Assembly: GCA_964481255.1 (NCBI GenBank)
Contig: CAYZTZ010000088.1
Coordinates: 1-14,347 of the forward strand
DNA: 14,347 nt
Source: UBA6911 sp964481255
Lineage (GTDB): Bacteria > Acidobacteriota > UBA6911
Reading direction: 5' to 3'
The position numbers and the translations under genes are program-made. Of this stretch, positions 1 through 6,962 are shown piece after piece. Under the pieces are notes generated by a model. The model was given only the letters and a program-made list of their open reading frames with translations, searched no databases and was not told the origin of the DNA. Positions within the stretch are counted from its first letter, which is position 1. Every line of letters begins with the position of its first letter.

Positions 1-225
1 GCCTGCCGCACGGCTCTGGAGAGCCGTGCTCACACAAAAAGTCCTGGCCGGGCGAGTTTCAGATTCGCGAGAATAGCAGGCGCCGAGGAAGATATCGGCG
101 GCAAAATCCATATGGCAGGGGAGGGATTGTTCGACGATCTGGACGCCGCGGTTGCGTGGAACCCCGGAGACAAAACACAGGCGGATATGAATTCGACCCA
201 GGCCATCGCGTATAAGGAAACGTAA
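1..225 (+). pseudogene. Remnant of an M20-family amidohydrolase (AbgB-like), truncated
   Basis: One frame is open from the window edge to a TAA at 223-225. Its residues from about 19 on (SFRF...) resemble the segment around the catalytic glutamate of AbgB-type M20 amidohydrolases (p-aminobenzoyl-glutamate hydrolase subunit B). The match runs through an RF start, an A-E-E (the catalytic EE pair), GGK, an M-x-x-EGLFDDLDAA stretch and W-N-P-G-D, where the family usually has W-H-P. The homology is from memory of the E. coli AbgB sequence, not from a search. Only about 55 family residues are present. The first 18 codons look unrelated and contain a palindrome, and the frame stops just where the family continues into its lid/dimerisation domain. 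No continuation is visible in the other frames after 225. I read it as a decayed internal fragment. If the upstream sequence outside the window encodes the N-terminal half, it is a truncated gene instead. Confidence 0.55.
8..29. repeat. Perfect 22-bp palindrome (10-bp arms)
   Basis: Arms GCACGGCTCT (8-17) and AGAGCCGTGC (20-29) are exact reverse complements around a 2-base centre. There is no T-tract on either side in the right place for an intrinsic terminator (a run of A follows at 36-40). It lies in the non-homologous head of the amidohydrolase fragment, so it may mark the junction where that fragment was broken. It could be a REP-type or miniature mobile repeat. Only one copy occurs in this window. 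Confidence 0.5.
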
Positions 226-472
226 ACCATAAGGCCTGCGTCCCGGAGGGACCGCCCCCGTTGCCGAAGGATTGAGTCCCGCGCGGCAAGAGAGTCTGTT
301 GCATGGGAATAGACCTTAGATCGACATTCCGCGGACGGCCTAACCGATTCCCCGTTTCAGCCTGTCGTACCTGTTTGTTTTGAAGAGTCCGCATATTGGG
401 GAATTGCATAGCCTGTCCCGAATGGAGCTCAGCAGCGTTGACCCGGCGAGCCGACGAGCGGTAACTTTTCAT
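226..472. other. Non-coding stretch before the kinase gene
   Basis: No frame here has recognisable protein character, and I see no clear -35/-10 pair. In-frame alternative starts for the downstream kinase lie at 380 (TTG) and 422 (ATG); neither has a convincing ribosome binding site, so part of this stretch could be translated. Confidence 0.35.
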
Positions 473-1222
473 ATGGCCACATTCGCCGGCAGAATTCTCG
501 ATTTTTTCGTCGCCAACTTTCCCGGCGCGAAAACCCTGGGGCTGGGCGGGCCGGCGGGACTGCTGTGGGCGGCCGGATGCCTGATGCTGGCCGGGCGCCT
601 GAAAATGCGGCGCCGTTGGCCGACCGGCTACACGCGGAAGCTCTTCCACTTTTTGATCTTCGGCTCCGTGGTCGCGGTGCACGCGGTCTGGAAAACGCCC
701 GGTGTGTGCCTGTTCGGCGCAACGACCACGGCCGTCATCGCCTACGCGCTCCTCCGCGGGCCGGGCCACTTTATGTACGAAGCCATGGCCCGGGAAAAGG
801 ACGAGCCCCGGCGCACCCATTATGTCGTCGTCGCCTACCTGGCCACTCTGATCGGCGGATTGATCAGCAATATTGCCTTCCCTCGGGGAGCCGTCTTCGG
901 CTACCTTGTGTGCGGTCTCGGCGACGCCATCGCTGAACCCGTGGGCACGCGCTTCGGCCGGCATGAGTACCGTGCGCCCGCCGTCCGCGGCGTGCGCGCC
1001 GTCCGCAGTCTGGAGGGTTCCGCCTCGGTTTTCCTCGTCTCAGCGGCGGCCTTGATCCTGTTCATGGCCCTTGCTCCCGATTTCGCTCTGACGTTCCGCA
1101 CCGCGCTTGCGGCCGTCATGATCGCGGCCGCCTCCACGGCGGTGGAAGCGGCTTCACCCCACGGCTGGGACAACACGACGCTTCAGGTCGTGCCGGCCTG
1201 GCTGGGAACAGCGCTCCTATGA
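473..1222 (+). CDS. Polyprenol/phytol/dolichol kinase-like integral membrane protein
   Basis: A 249-residue multi-pass membrane protein of the phytol kinase / dolichol kinase / CDP-diglyceride-synthase superfamily. Such enzymes phosphorylate isoprenoid alcohols with CTP or another NTP at the membrane. Family landmarks are visible: YTRKLFHF after the first hydrophobic segment (53-60, with R-K-x-x-H), G-D-A-I-A-E-P-V-G-T-R-F-G near 149-162, R-S-L-E-G-S at 178-183, and a C-terminal E-A-A-S-P-H-G-W-D-N-T near 225-235 (the usual E...DN signature). Hydrophobic stretches lie at about 24-41, 59-71, 77-93, 117-134, 138-150, 185-200 and 209-222. I chose the ATG at 473 because the hydrophobic part begins just after it; ATG 422 and TTG 380 would add a charged tail. 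Its stop overlaps the next start, so the two proteins are probably made together. The substrate (phytol, farnesol, dolichol or another polyprenol) is not decidable here. Confidence 0.75.
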   Translation: MATFAGRILDFFVANFPGAKTLGLGGPAGLLWAAGCLMLAGRLKMRRRWPTGYTRKLFHFLIFGSVVAVHAVWKTPGVCLFGATTTAVIAYALLRGPGHFMYEAMAREKDEPRRTHYVVVAYLATLIGGLISNIAFPRGAVFGYLVCGLGDAIAEPVGTRFGRHEYRAPAVRGVRAVRSLEGSASVFLVSAAALILFMALAPDFALTFRTALAAVMIAAASTAVEAASPHGWDNTTLQVVPAWLGTALL

Positions 1223-1908
1223 TGTGGAATTTCTGCCTGCAAAGCGTTTTCCGGGAATACGGATGGCGGTTTGTCCGCCGGATCGCGGCGCCGCATCCAT
1301 GGAGAACCGCCAGGGCATTCCTGCGGGCGGGCGCAATCGACGTTTCGGACGACATGGTCCGCCTTTCCGGCGGCTTCTCGCCCGGACCCCGGTCGATTGT
1401 GGGGGTCGGCTTCTGCCTGAAGCCCATGTATCCGCCCTGCCCGTCGGGCCGCCCCAATCACGATTGCGTTTTCCTGGAGCACCCGCCTCCGTTCGATCTG
1501 CAGGCATGCCGCAGCTGCGCCGTGCGCGAATTCGGGACGCTGGCGCTGAAGGCTGGCTCAGCTTTCTATATCATGACGTCGGCACGCGATATCCTGAGCG
1601 ACGTTTTCACGCCTTCCCTCCGCGAGAGGCGATTCACCTCGGCCGTTTTTCTGCTATGCGCCTACTCGCTCAGGCCGTTTGCCGTGGGCATGCTGGCGTC
1701 CGGCATTCAGGGCTGTTTGTTCCAGTTCAGGCACGGCGACTGCCGCGATTACGGACAATGGCTCCTGGCCGACCGGGGGATCAAGAACGAACAGACGGAG
1801 ATCCACGAATCGAGCCGCGCCGCAATCCGCGGCATCCTTGAGGGAGCGCAAAGGGAGCCCGCGCCTGTCCGGTTTAACAGGCGGGGAAATATCTACTTCG
1901 CCGCATGA
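1219..1908 (+). CDS. Unrecognised cysteine-rich protein, coupled to the kinase
   Basis: A 229-residue protein I do not recognise. The start is the first ATG of ATGATG, overlapping the kinase stop codon (ATGA), a layout that usually means translational coupling. Nine cysteines are present (6, 66, 74, 83, 97, 100, 147, 166, 175). The central block has C66, C74-P, an H81-D-C83 and C97-R-S-C100, and a later R171-H-G-D-C175-R-D-Y follows. This could be a metal or Fe-S site, but the spacing matches no ferredoxin pattern I know. The middle (about 107-165) is moderately hydrophobic and may pack on the membrane; there is no signal peptide. The coupling suggests a partner role to the kinase. The GC-rich hairpin over its stop codon may end the unit. 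Confidence 0.6.
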   Translation: MMWNFCLQSVFREYGWRFVRRIAAPHPWRTARAFLRAGAIDVSDDMVRLSGGFSPGPRSIVGVGFCLKPMYPPCPSGRPNHDCVFLEHPPPFDLQACRSCAVREFGTLALKAGSAFYIMTSARDILSDVFTPSLRERRFTSAVFLLCAYSLRPFAVGMLASGIQGCLFQFRHGDCRDYGQWLLADRGIKNEQTEIHESSRAAIRGILEGAQREPAPVRFNRRGNIYFAA

Positions 1909-1915
1909 TGCGGCG
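1899..1915 (+). terminator. GC-rich hairpin over the stop codon
   Basis: CGCCGCAT (1899-1906) and ATGCGGCG (1908-1915) form a perfect 8-bp inverted repeat centred on G1907. As RNA this would be a 6-bp GC stem with an ATGAT loop. It includes the TGA stop (1906-1908) of the upstream gene and is followed by ATAAT, not a T-tract. It could terminate or stabilise the two-gene transcript; it is not a textbook intrinsic terminator. Confidence 0.35.
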
Positions 1916-2119
1916 ATAATCGGGCGGTCCCGGCATTGCCTCTCCGCTTCCAACGGAATCCAGGGAAAGGCTGCTCAAGTCGCGCATTCACGACCGCCTC
2001 AGCAAGAACCAGGATGGAACAGGGGGCATGCGGCGCATTCCCCAAATGCATCCCAAGGGACACGTTGGATGATGTCTGTGCGAATTCAGGAAATGCACCG
2101 CCCGTCCCCATTGTATGAT

Positions 2120-2125
2120 AGGAGG
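2120..2125 (+). promoter_or_regulatory. Ribosome binding site that fixes the glycosyltransferase start
   Basis: AGGAGG lies 3 bases before ATG 2129. The frame stays open upstream as far as 1679, but the residues before 2129 are low-quality (overlapping the end of the preceding gene in another frame), so this site decides the start. The alternative ATG at 2069 has only a weak AAGGGA nearby. Confidence 0.6.
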
Positions 2126-2128
2126 GCC

Positions 2129-3064
2129 ATGGGCAGGAGTTATCTTCGCAGACGGCTGGGAGCGCTGAAGTGGCGCCTGACGGAGGTTTGGCCGGCCGAA
2201 ATCCGTCTGGTCTCCGCGCGCAGACTGAGGCCTCGATGGGCGGCGCTGTCCAGGCTTTTGCCCCAGCTCGCCGTGCCCCGGGAAGAGCCGGATGTCGAAG
2301 TGCATATGCTTTGCGGAGAGGCGCAAGTCGATATGGGGATATGGGCGAGCTGGAGCTTCCTGCGCTTTTTGCCCGGGGCTCTCTTCTTCCTTCACTCCGA
2401 CGGCACGCTCACCGGGGAATCGGTGAGCGCCTGGCGCCGTATTATTCCGCAACTCGAATTCGTCGATAGCGCCGCCTCCGAGGACAGAATGCATGCGGTC
2501 CTGGCGGCATGGCCCCATCTCAGCTCCTGGCGCCGCAAGCTTCCATGCGCCCGGCAGGACATTGACTACTTCCTGTACGGCCGCAAAACCTATGTGTTAA
2601 GCCTCGATTCGGATGTCCTGTGCTTCAAAGAGCCCCTGGCTGTTATCGATGCCCTCCGAAAGAGAAACGAGGGCGCGCTCTGGATGAAGGACTCCATCTA
2701 TGCCTACTCCATGCCTGAATCCGAATTCGTAACGCGTTACGGCCCGAACGCGACCCGCGTCAACGGAGGATTCTGGATGGCCCCGAGGTTGTCGGCGGCG
2801 GAAATGGCGGCCATGGATCAAGATCTGAGCGGATGGGAACCGCAATGGCGGGACCATCGCTGGGCTCCCCAGACGCTCTTGGGAGCCGCCTTTTCGCGCC
2901 TCGGAGGGGGTCCGATGGACCCCTCGCGCTATAAACTGGGATTGGGCGGACACAGCTCGCGCTATGTTCTCCGGCACTATCCTTCGCCCAAGTATCATCG
3001 GCCGAGGTTCTTCACGGAAGGCATACCCGCGGTGCTGAAATCCATGGATGTGCGGCTCGCCTGA
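2129..3064 (+). CDS. Putative DxD glycosyltransferase (GT-A-like)
   Basis: A 311-residue soluble protein with a basic N-terminus. It carries a metal- and nucleotide-sugar-binding type motif, LSLDSDVLCF (D160-S-D162), preceded by a Y-x-L strand, and then V-N-G-G-F-W-M-A (211-218). That second motif matches the V-N-x-G block that follows the DxD in GT8-like and related GT-A transferases. The early block L-F-F-L-H-S-D-G (85-92) resembles the N-terminal strand of such folds. No membrane segment is seen, so it probably acts in the cytoplasm on a lipid-linked or protein acceptor. A second glycosyltransferase lies 187 bases downstream on the same strand. Donor sugar and acceptor are unknown, and the family assignment rests on motifs alone. 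A 7-bp imperfect hairpin (3072-3090) follows the stop but has no T-tract. Confidence 0.6.
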   Translation: MGRSYLRRRLGALKWRLTEVWPAEIRLVSARRLRPRWAALSRLLPQLAVPREEPDVEVHMLCGEAQVDMGIWASWSFLRFLPGALFFLHSDGTLTGESVSAWRRIIPQLEFVDSAASEDRMHAVLAAWPHLSSWRRKLPCARQDIDYFLYGRKTYVLSLDSDVLCFKEPLAVIDALRKRNEGALWMKDSIYAYSMPESEFVTRYGPNATRVNGGFWMAPRLSAAEMAAMDQDLSGWEPQWRDHRWAPQTLLGAAFSRLGGGPMDPSRYKLGLGGHSSRYVLRHYPSPKYHRPRFFTEGIPAVLKSMDVRLA

Positions 3065-3251
3065 GCCGGGCATGGGAAACGGATTCCCGTCCGCGCCGCA
3101 TCCGGTCCCGAACGGGCGCCGCACGAAAAATCGCGCGCCAGCCGCCGGATTGAACGGCCGACCGGCTTCAGCACATCGGCAGGCAGCCGGAATACCTGGA
3201 GGGATCGTCTTTTTGAAGGTGCACGCAACGGCAAACAGGCCGAAGGACACG

Positions 3252-4436
3252 ATGAATCTGATTCTATTTTCAGGCGGCATCGGATATGGGGGACTCGGAC
3301 GGATCCTGTCGGAGGTTTCCTGCAGACTCCCGGACAGCGTCAGCCGAACGATCGTGCTGATGGAGGACAGGGTCGCGTACCCCTATCGGGGCACCATGAG
3401 AATTCTCGGGGAAAACTGTCTCAAACGTCTTCCGATAAAAGGATTGAGACTCCTCCTGAATGCCCTGAAGTTCCGCAGGGTGGTCAGGGAAATAAGGCCG
3501 GACGCGGTCCTTTGTTTCAATCACGATGCGCGAGCCGTCAATTTCCTGGCCAAAATGACCCTTCCCTGCATGCGCTACCGGACCGTCATTGCCGCCCTCG
3601 GTGTCGCGACACAGTACGAAAAATATTTCGCCGGATCGCGGAAACGCCTCCACCGGCTGCTGGTCTTTCTGCTTCTCAGGCATGCGGACAGGATCATCGC
3701 GATTACGGATGGAGTCCGATCCGACCTGATCTCCGGCTTCCAAGTGGAGCCCGGGAAGATCGAGGTCGTCTATGGATCCGTGGATTTTCAGAAAGCCCTG
3801 GAACTGGCGTCGGAAGCCGTGGATCATCCGTGGTTCGGCCAGGATGTGCCCATCGTGGCTTTGTCCGGACGGCTCGTCTTTGAAAAAAACCATGCGGATC
3901 TCCTGAAAGCGTTCGCGATTGTGAGAAAACAAAAATCCTGCCGGCTTGCGTTTGTCGGGGACGGGCCGGAGCAGAGCGCCCTGGAAAACATGGCGCGCAA
4001 TCTGGGCGTTGCGAGCGACGTGCTCTTTCTGGGATACCAGAAAAACCCATTCAAATTCGTCGCCAGGTCGAGCGTCTTCGCGTTCCCGTCGCTCTTTGAG
4101 GCTCAGGGGCTGGTCCTTATAGAAGCGATGGCCGTCGGATGTCCCGTCGCCGCTTACGATTGCCCGGTCGGCCCGAGGGAGATGCTGGCGCCCGGGACCC
4201 AAGGTCCCGTCCGCGGCGGCGCCATCGAAGAGGCTGCGTATGGACTCCTGGTGCCGACCGGCAACGTGGAATTGCTTGCGGAGGCAATCTTGAGATTGTT
4301 GGAAGACGGCCGGCTCCATGCCCGATATTCCAGGCTTGGAAAGGAGAGGGCCGCGCATTTCGACGCGCAGAAGATGGCGGACGGCTATTATCGCGTGCTC
4401 AAGCAGGCTGTTTCTAAGGATGCAGCCCATTCATGA
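3252..4436 (+). CDS. Glycosyltransferase family 4 (GT-B fold)
   Basis: A 394-residue GT4-type retaining glycosyltransferase. The N-terminal Rossmann domain opens with MNLILFSGG and the G-x-G-G-L-G-R loop (11-17) that contacts the donor. The C-terminal domain has G-R-L-V-F-E-K-N (206-213, with the usual R and K that hold the diphosphate), F-V-G-D-G-P-E (234-240), and the E-x7-E motif in FEAQGLVLIEAMAVG (E283, E291). All the expected elements are present and the length is normal. I chose ATG 3252 because family homology begins there and GAAGGA (3242-3247) precedes it by 4 bases; an in-frame ATG at 3048 would add 68 implausible residues and overlap the upstream gene. It likely adds a sugar to a cell-envelope glycan or lipid. 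No T-tract terminator is seen after it. Confidence 0.9.
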   Translation: MNLILFSGGIGYGGLGRILSEVSCRLPDSVSRTIVLMEDRVAYPYRGTMRILGENCLKRLPIKGLRLLLNALKFRRVVREIRPDAVLCFNHDARAVNFLAKMTLPCMRYRTVIAALGVATQYEKYFAGSRKRLHRLLVFLLLRHADRIIAITDGVRSDLISGFQVEPGKIEVVYGSVDFQKALELASEAVDHPWFGQDVPIVALSGRLVFEKNHADLLKAFAIVRKQKSCRLAFVGDGPEQSALENMARNLGVASDVLFLGYQKNPFKFVARSSVFAFPSLFEAQGLVLIEAMAVGCPVAAYDCPVGPREMLAPGTQGPVRGGAIEEAAYGLLVPTGNVELLAEAILRLLEDGRLHARYSRLGKERAAHFDAQKMADGYYRVLKQAVSKDAAHS

Positions 4437-4762
4437 ATGATGCACCCTGGCTTCGATGCCTTGAACCGAGTATGGCCTCCATCGTACTGCGTTGAAACTT
4501 CGCGCTTTTTCTGCAGCAAAATCTGCCATGCAGCAGGAGCCGAAAAAGCGGCTCGTCGAATATTCAGGAACACAAAGCTCTGCCGACCGCTGCCGGCTGA
4601 TGACGGAAAGCTCCAGCGCGGCCGGCTCGGGGTTCACACCCAATGAGTTGCGGCCGACGGCCGCGCCGGGAGGTCCGAGGCATCGCCGACACAGGCTTTC
4701 CTCGAAAGCGTCCGCGATCCCGAGCATCCCGTTTCTTCGATCCCCGGTGTTTCCGCATGCGG
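4437..4762. other. Intergenic stretch upstream of the DUF763 gene
   Basis: No convincing gene in either strand. It contains a short stem with arms GAGCCG (4537-4542) and CGGCTC (4549-4554) around an A-rich loop, and the 15-bp palindrome listed separately. A + frame at 4492-4767 is open but has the Ser/Pro/Arg-rich make-up of spurious translation and no ribosome binding site. Confidence 0.5.
4650..4664. repeat. Perfect 15-bp palindrome, possible operator
   Basis: GCGGCCG (4650-4656) and CGGCCGC (4658-4664) are exact reverse complements around a single A. It lies about 100 bases upstream of the DUF763 -10 box. In GC-rich DNA such symmetry can be chance, so an operator role is only a suggestion. 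Confidence 0.25.
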
Positions 4763-4768
4763 TATAAT
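4763..4768 (+). promoter_or_regulatory. Consensus -10 box close to the DUF763 start (leaderless transcript?)
   Basis: A perfect TATAAT ends 7 bases before ATG 4776. A transcript from it would begin at or within a couple of bases of the ATG, and there is no Shine-Dalgarno sequence between. No good -35 is present at the usual distance. This suggests leaderless translation. Confidence 0.5.
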
Positions 4769-4775
4769 TTCCGAC

Positions 4776-5996
4776 ATGAAACGTTCCGGGTTCGCCGATC
4801 TGCCCCTGCACGGCGGCCGCGTCCCGCTCTGGCTCGCCGAGCGCATGGCACAACTGGGTACGGCGATCGTCGAGGCCATCCTGCTTCACTACGGGCGCTC
4901 CGAACTCCTGGCGCGTCTGGCCGACCCGTTCTGGTTTCAGGCCCTGGGCTGCGTCATGGGCATGGACTGGCACTCGTCGGGAGTCACGACTTCGGTGATG
5001 GGGGCGCTGAAACGAGGCCTCGCGCCCCGGGCCGACGAACTCGGGATCTACATCTGCGGAGGCCGCGGACGGCATTCCCGCCGCACGGCCGAAGAACTGC
5101 GCGCCGTCGCCGAGCGAAAAAACCTCGACGGCGAGGCGCTGGTCCGAACCAGCAGGCTTACGGCCAGGATCGACAATAACGCGATCGGGGACGGGTTCCA
5201 GCTCTATCTGCACACTCTGATTTTGAGCGCGCAGGGCGAATGGGCGGTGGTTCAGCAGGGGATGAATGAAGCGACCGGGATGGCCCGCCGCTATCACTGG
5301 CACTCGGCCTCCGTGCGCGATTTCGTCTCCGAACCGCACACGGGCATTGTCGGCGAGCACCAGGGGACGATCATGAATCTGGTGGACGCCAAGGCGAAGG
5401 ACGCTCAAAAGGCCCTGCTCGAAATCGTCAGGGACAAACCGGATGCGACGTTGCGCGCCGCCCGCCGGCTGCTTGTTCCGGGACGCCATGAGGTCCGAGA
5501 GCAGGATGTGGACCTGAAACGCCTGGGGGCGGTGCTGGCTCTCGCCTACGAGCGTGAGTTCCACGACTTCGCTTCGCTGCTTCTGATGGAAAACCTGGGG
5601 CCGAGGACGCTCCAGTCCCTCGCGCTAATCGCGGAATTGGTCCACGGCGCCCCGACGCGGTTTTCCGATCCCGCGCGATTCTCCTTCTCGCTGGGAGGGA
5701 AAGACCGCCACCCGTTCCCGGTTCCTCTCAAGACCTACGACGAATCCATCGCGGTCCTCCGGCGCTCGCTGGACGCCGCCAGGCTGGGCGACAGGGACAA
5801 AATGGACGGATTCCGCCGCCTGGAAGCGTTTGCGCGGGCTGTCGAGGAGCGCTGCGGACCGCACGCCGACTTCGATTCCGCGGTCGCCCATGAAAAGTGC
5901 ATATCGCGCGAACTCGGCGGCAGAAGCGTCTTCGACGATTTCAAGGGCCGCGGCGCCGCCGCCCCGCCCGGCCAGCTGTCGCTTTTTCCGAAATAA
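4776..5996 (+). CDS. DUF763 family protein (COG1415) with C-terminal clamp-type motif
   Basis: A 406-residue full-length member of DUF763, a family of unknown function found in archaea and scattered bacteria. Recognisable family blocks are the N-terminal MKRSGFADLPLHGG-R-V-P, G-M-D-W-H-S-S-G-V-T-T (62-72), G-G-R-G-R-H-S-R (95-102), S-R-L-T-A-R-I-D-N-N-A (126-136), and the W-A-V-V-Q-Q-G-M-N and A-R-R-Y-H-W-H-S run (156-177), followed by S-E-P-H. The many conserved H, D, E and R residues look like an enzyme active site. No signal peptide or membrane segment is present, so it is cytosolic. The last seven residues are QLSLFPK: QLSLF is the consensus type of pentapeptide that binds the bacterial beta sliding clamp, here on a Pro/Ala-rich flexible tail (about 389-399). 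This points to DNA replication or repair, as inference. It is probably transcribed alone from the TATAAT at 4763. Confidence 0.88.
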   Translation: MKRSGFADLPLHGGRVPLWLAERMAQLGTAIVEAILLHYGRSELLARLADPFWFQALGCVMGMDWHSSGVTTSVMGALKRGLAPRADELGIYICGGRGRHSRRTAEELRAVAERKNLDGEALVRTSRLTARIDNNAIGDGFQLYLHTLILSAQGEWAVVQQGMNEATGMARRYHWHSASVRDFVSEPHTGIVGEHQGTIMNLVDAKAKDAQKALLEIVRDKPDATLRAARRLLVPGRHEVREQDVDLKRLGAVLALAYEREFHDFASLLLMENLGPRTLQSLALIAELVHGAPTRFSDPARFSFSLGGKDRHPFPVPLKTYDESIAVLRRSLDAARLGDRDKMDGFRRLEAFARAVEERCGPHADFDSAVAHEKCISRELGGRSVFDDFKGRGAAAPPGQLSLFPK

Positions 5997-6039
5997 GGCG
6001 GCAGGCTCCGCAATCCCCTATTCCCCGCCGGCTCCCAAC

Positions 6040-6074
6040 CCGGCGATGGAGCAGCCCGGGCCTCCATTCGCCGG
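6040..6074 (+). terminator. Strong hairpin downstream of the DUF763 gene
   Basis: CCGGCG-ATGGAG (6040-6051) pairs with CTCCAT (6062-6067), a bulged T, and CGCCGG (6069-6074): 12 base pairs around a 10-base loop. It begins 43 bases after the stop codon. The sequence after it is A-rich, not T-rich, so it would be a non-canonical terminator or an mRNA-stabilising stem. Confidence 0.45.
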
Positions 6075-6088
6075 CGACAAATTAAAGA

Positions 6089-6118
6089 TTGCCAAGCAGG
6101 ACGAAGTGGGATTAAAGT
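6089..6118 (+). promoter_or_regulatory. Weak promoter candidate for the exported protein gene
   Basis: TTGCCA (6089-6094) and TAAAGT (6113-6118) are 18 bases apart, in a locally AT-rich patch in which ATTAAAG occurs twice (6081 and 6111). The match is modest. The leader would be about 55 bases. Confidence 0.25.
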
Positions 6119-6181
6119 AACAGCTTTTATGTTTGCGTAGAAGCGGCACCCCCGGGTCCGCATCTAGTCAAGGAAATGAGG

Positions 6182-6703
6182 ATGGGTATGAAGAAGCTTT
6201 TGTTTGTTGCTGCATTGTGGACCCTGCTGGGATCTTCAGGTATGACTCAGGACTCCAATCAGGCCGCGCAGGCGCCGGATGAACGTCAATCCGCCGCCAC
6301 CATGAAGGAATTCACCCGGACGGCCAAAGCCGACGGGCTGACCCTCCATTTCGTCCTTCTCAACAACAAGACCGTGGACCTCCTGTTTTCTGAAGAAAGC
6401 AAGTATGCCATGCGCGCCAGGGCGAACATGGCCACGGTTTTTTACGTTCAGGGCGTCACGGAAAAGGACCTGGTCCTGAACCCCCAGTTTGAAGTCCTGC
6501 AGGACGGCAAGACTTTTCCCGTTGAAACCGTCAACATGAAAAACCTCCAGGCCGGGCCGCTGGCGAAAGGGACGAGAATCTCCGGACTGATTCAGCTGAG
6601 CCAGAAGATCAATGTCGCACAGCCCTTTGTCATCAAGGGTGCGAAAAACACTTCCGCGGAATTCAAGCTCTCCCAGAATGCCATCAAACTGATGGAAAAC
6701 TAG
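6182..6703 (+). CDS. Small exported protein of unknown function
   Basis: A 173-residue protein with a clear Sec signal: a KK pair followed by the hydrophobic run LLFVAALWTLLG, then a likely cleavage near the S-S-G-M-T-Q junction. There is no lipobox cysteine, so it is periplasmic or secreted rather than a lipoprotein. The mature part is beta-rich in look, with alternating hydrophobic residues (V-D-L-L-F, T-V-F-Y-V, F-E-V-L) and few cysteines, consistent with an immunoglobulin-like or DUF4352-like sandwich, though I recognise no family. Three in-frame ATGs (6176, 6182, 6188) compete; AAGGAA (6170-6175) sits 6 bases before 6182, so I prefer it, while GAGG (6178-6181) would serve 6188. It appears to stand alone between DUF763 and the ATP-grasp gene. 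Confidence 0.7.
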   Translation: MGMKKLLFVAALWTLLGSSGMTQDSNQAAQAPDERQSAATMKEFTRTAKADGLTLHFVLLNNKTVDLLFSEESKYAMRARANMATVFYVQGVTEKDLVLNPQFEVLQDGKTFPVETVNMKNLQAGPLAKGTRISGLIQLSQKINVAQPFVIKGAKNTSAEFKLSQNAIKLMEN

Positions 6704-6739
6704 AGTTCCTGCTCGCTTGTTCCGGCCACCCGCCGCCGC

Positions 6740-6766
6740 GGGAGAAACCCACTGCCCGTCTCCCGA
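6740..6766 (+). terminator. Inverted repeat after the exported protein gene
   Basis: CGGGAGA (6740-6746) and TCTCCCG (6760-6766) form a perfect 7-bp stem around 13 bases, starting 36 bases after the stop. No T-tract follows, so termination is uncertain. The rest of 6704-6960 shows no gene. Confidence 0.3.
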
Positions 6767-6962
6767 TTCTCCCGGAGGGCATCGGCGGGACCGGCTGGTA
6801 TCCGCGGACACCCCGATCGCAGTGTCTTGCGCCCGCGAACATGCTCTGCGACGGGCCCCCCATCATTGTCCCCGCCGTTTCCATGACGGTGTTTGGACGC
6901 TGCGGATGCATTCTGCGGCCGCGGAAGTCGTCCGCGAATGGATGCCCGCGGGAAGGTCTCTC

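Noticed and set aside
59..964. A 301-codon - strand frame over the kinase start
   Set aside because: It runs through the kinase and the amidohydrolase fragment and shows no domain; no ribosome binding site.
2111..2120. TATGAT as a -10 box for the first glycosyltransferase
   Set aside because: It directly abuts the AGGAGG ribosome binding site 9 bases from the ATG; a promoter there would not transcribe the binding site.
3270..4430. A 386-codon open frame on the - strand inside the GT4 gene
   Set aside because: It is antisense to a gene with complete GT4 motifs and has no family features of its own; long antisense frames are common in GC-rich DNA.
4492..4767. A 91-codon + strand frame before DUF763
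   Set aside because: No ribosome binding site, Ser/Pro/Arg-rich, and it ends inside the DUF763 promoter.
4431..5564. A 377-codon - strand frame opposite DUF763
   Set aside because: It overlaps the conserved DUF763 blocks and its translation has the His/Gln/Arg-rich make-up of a shadow.
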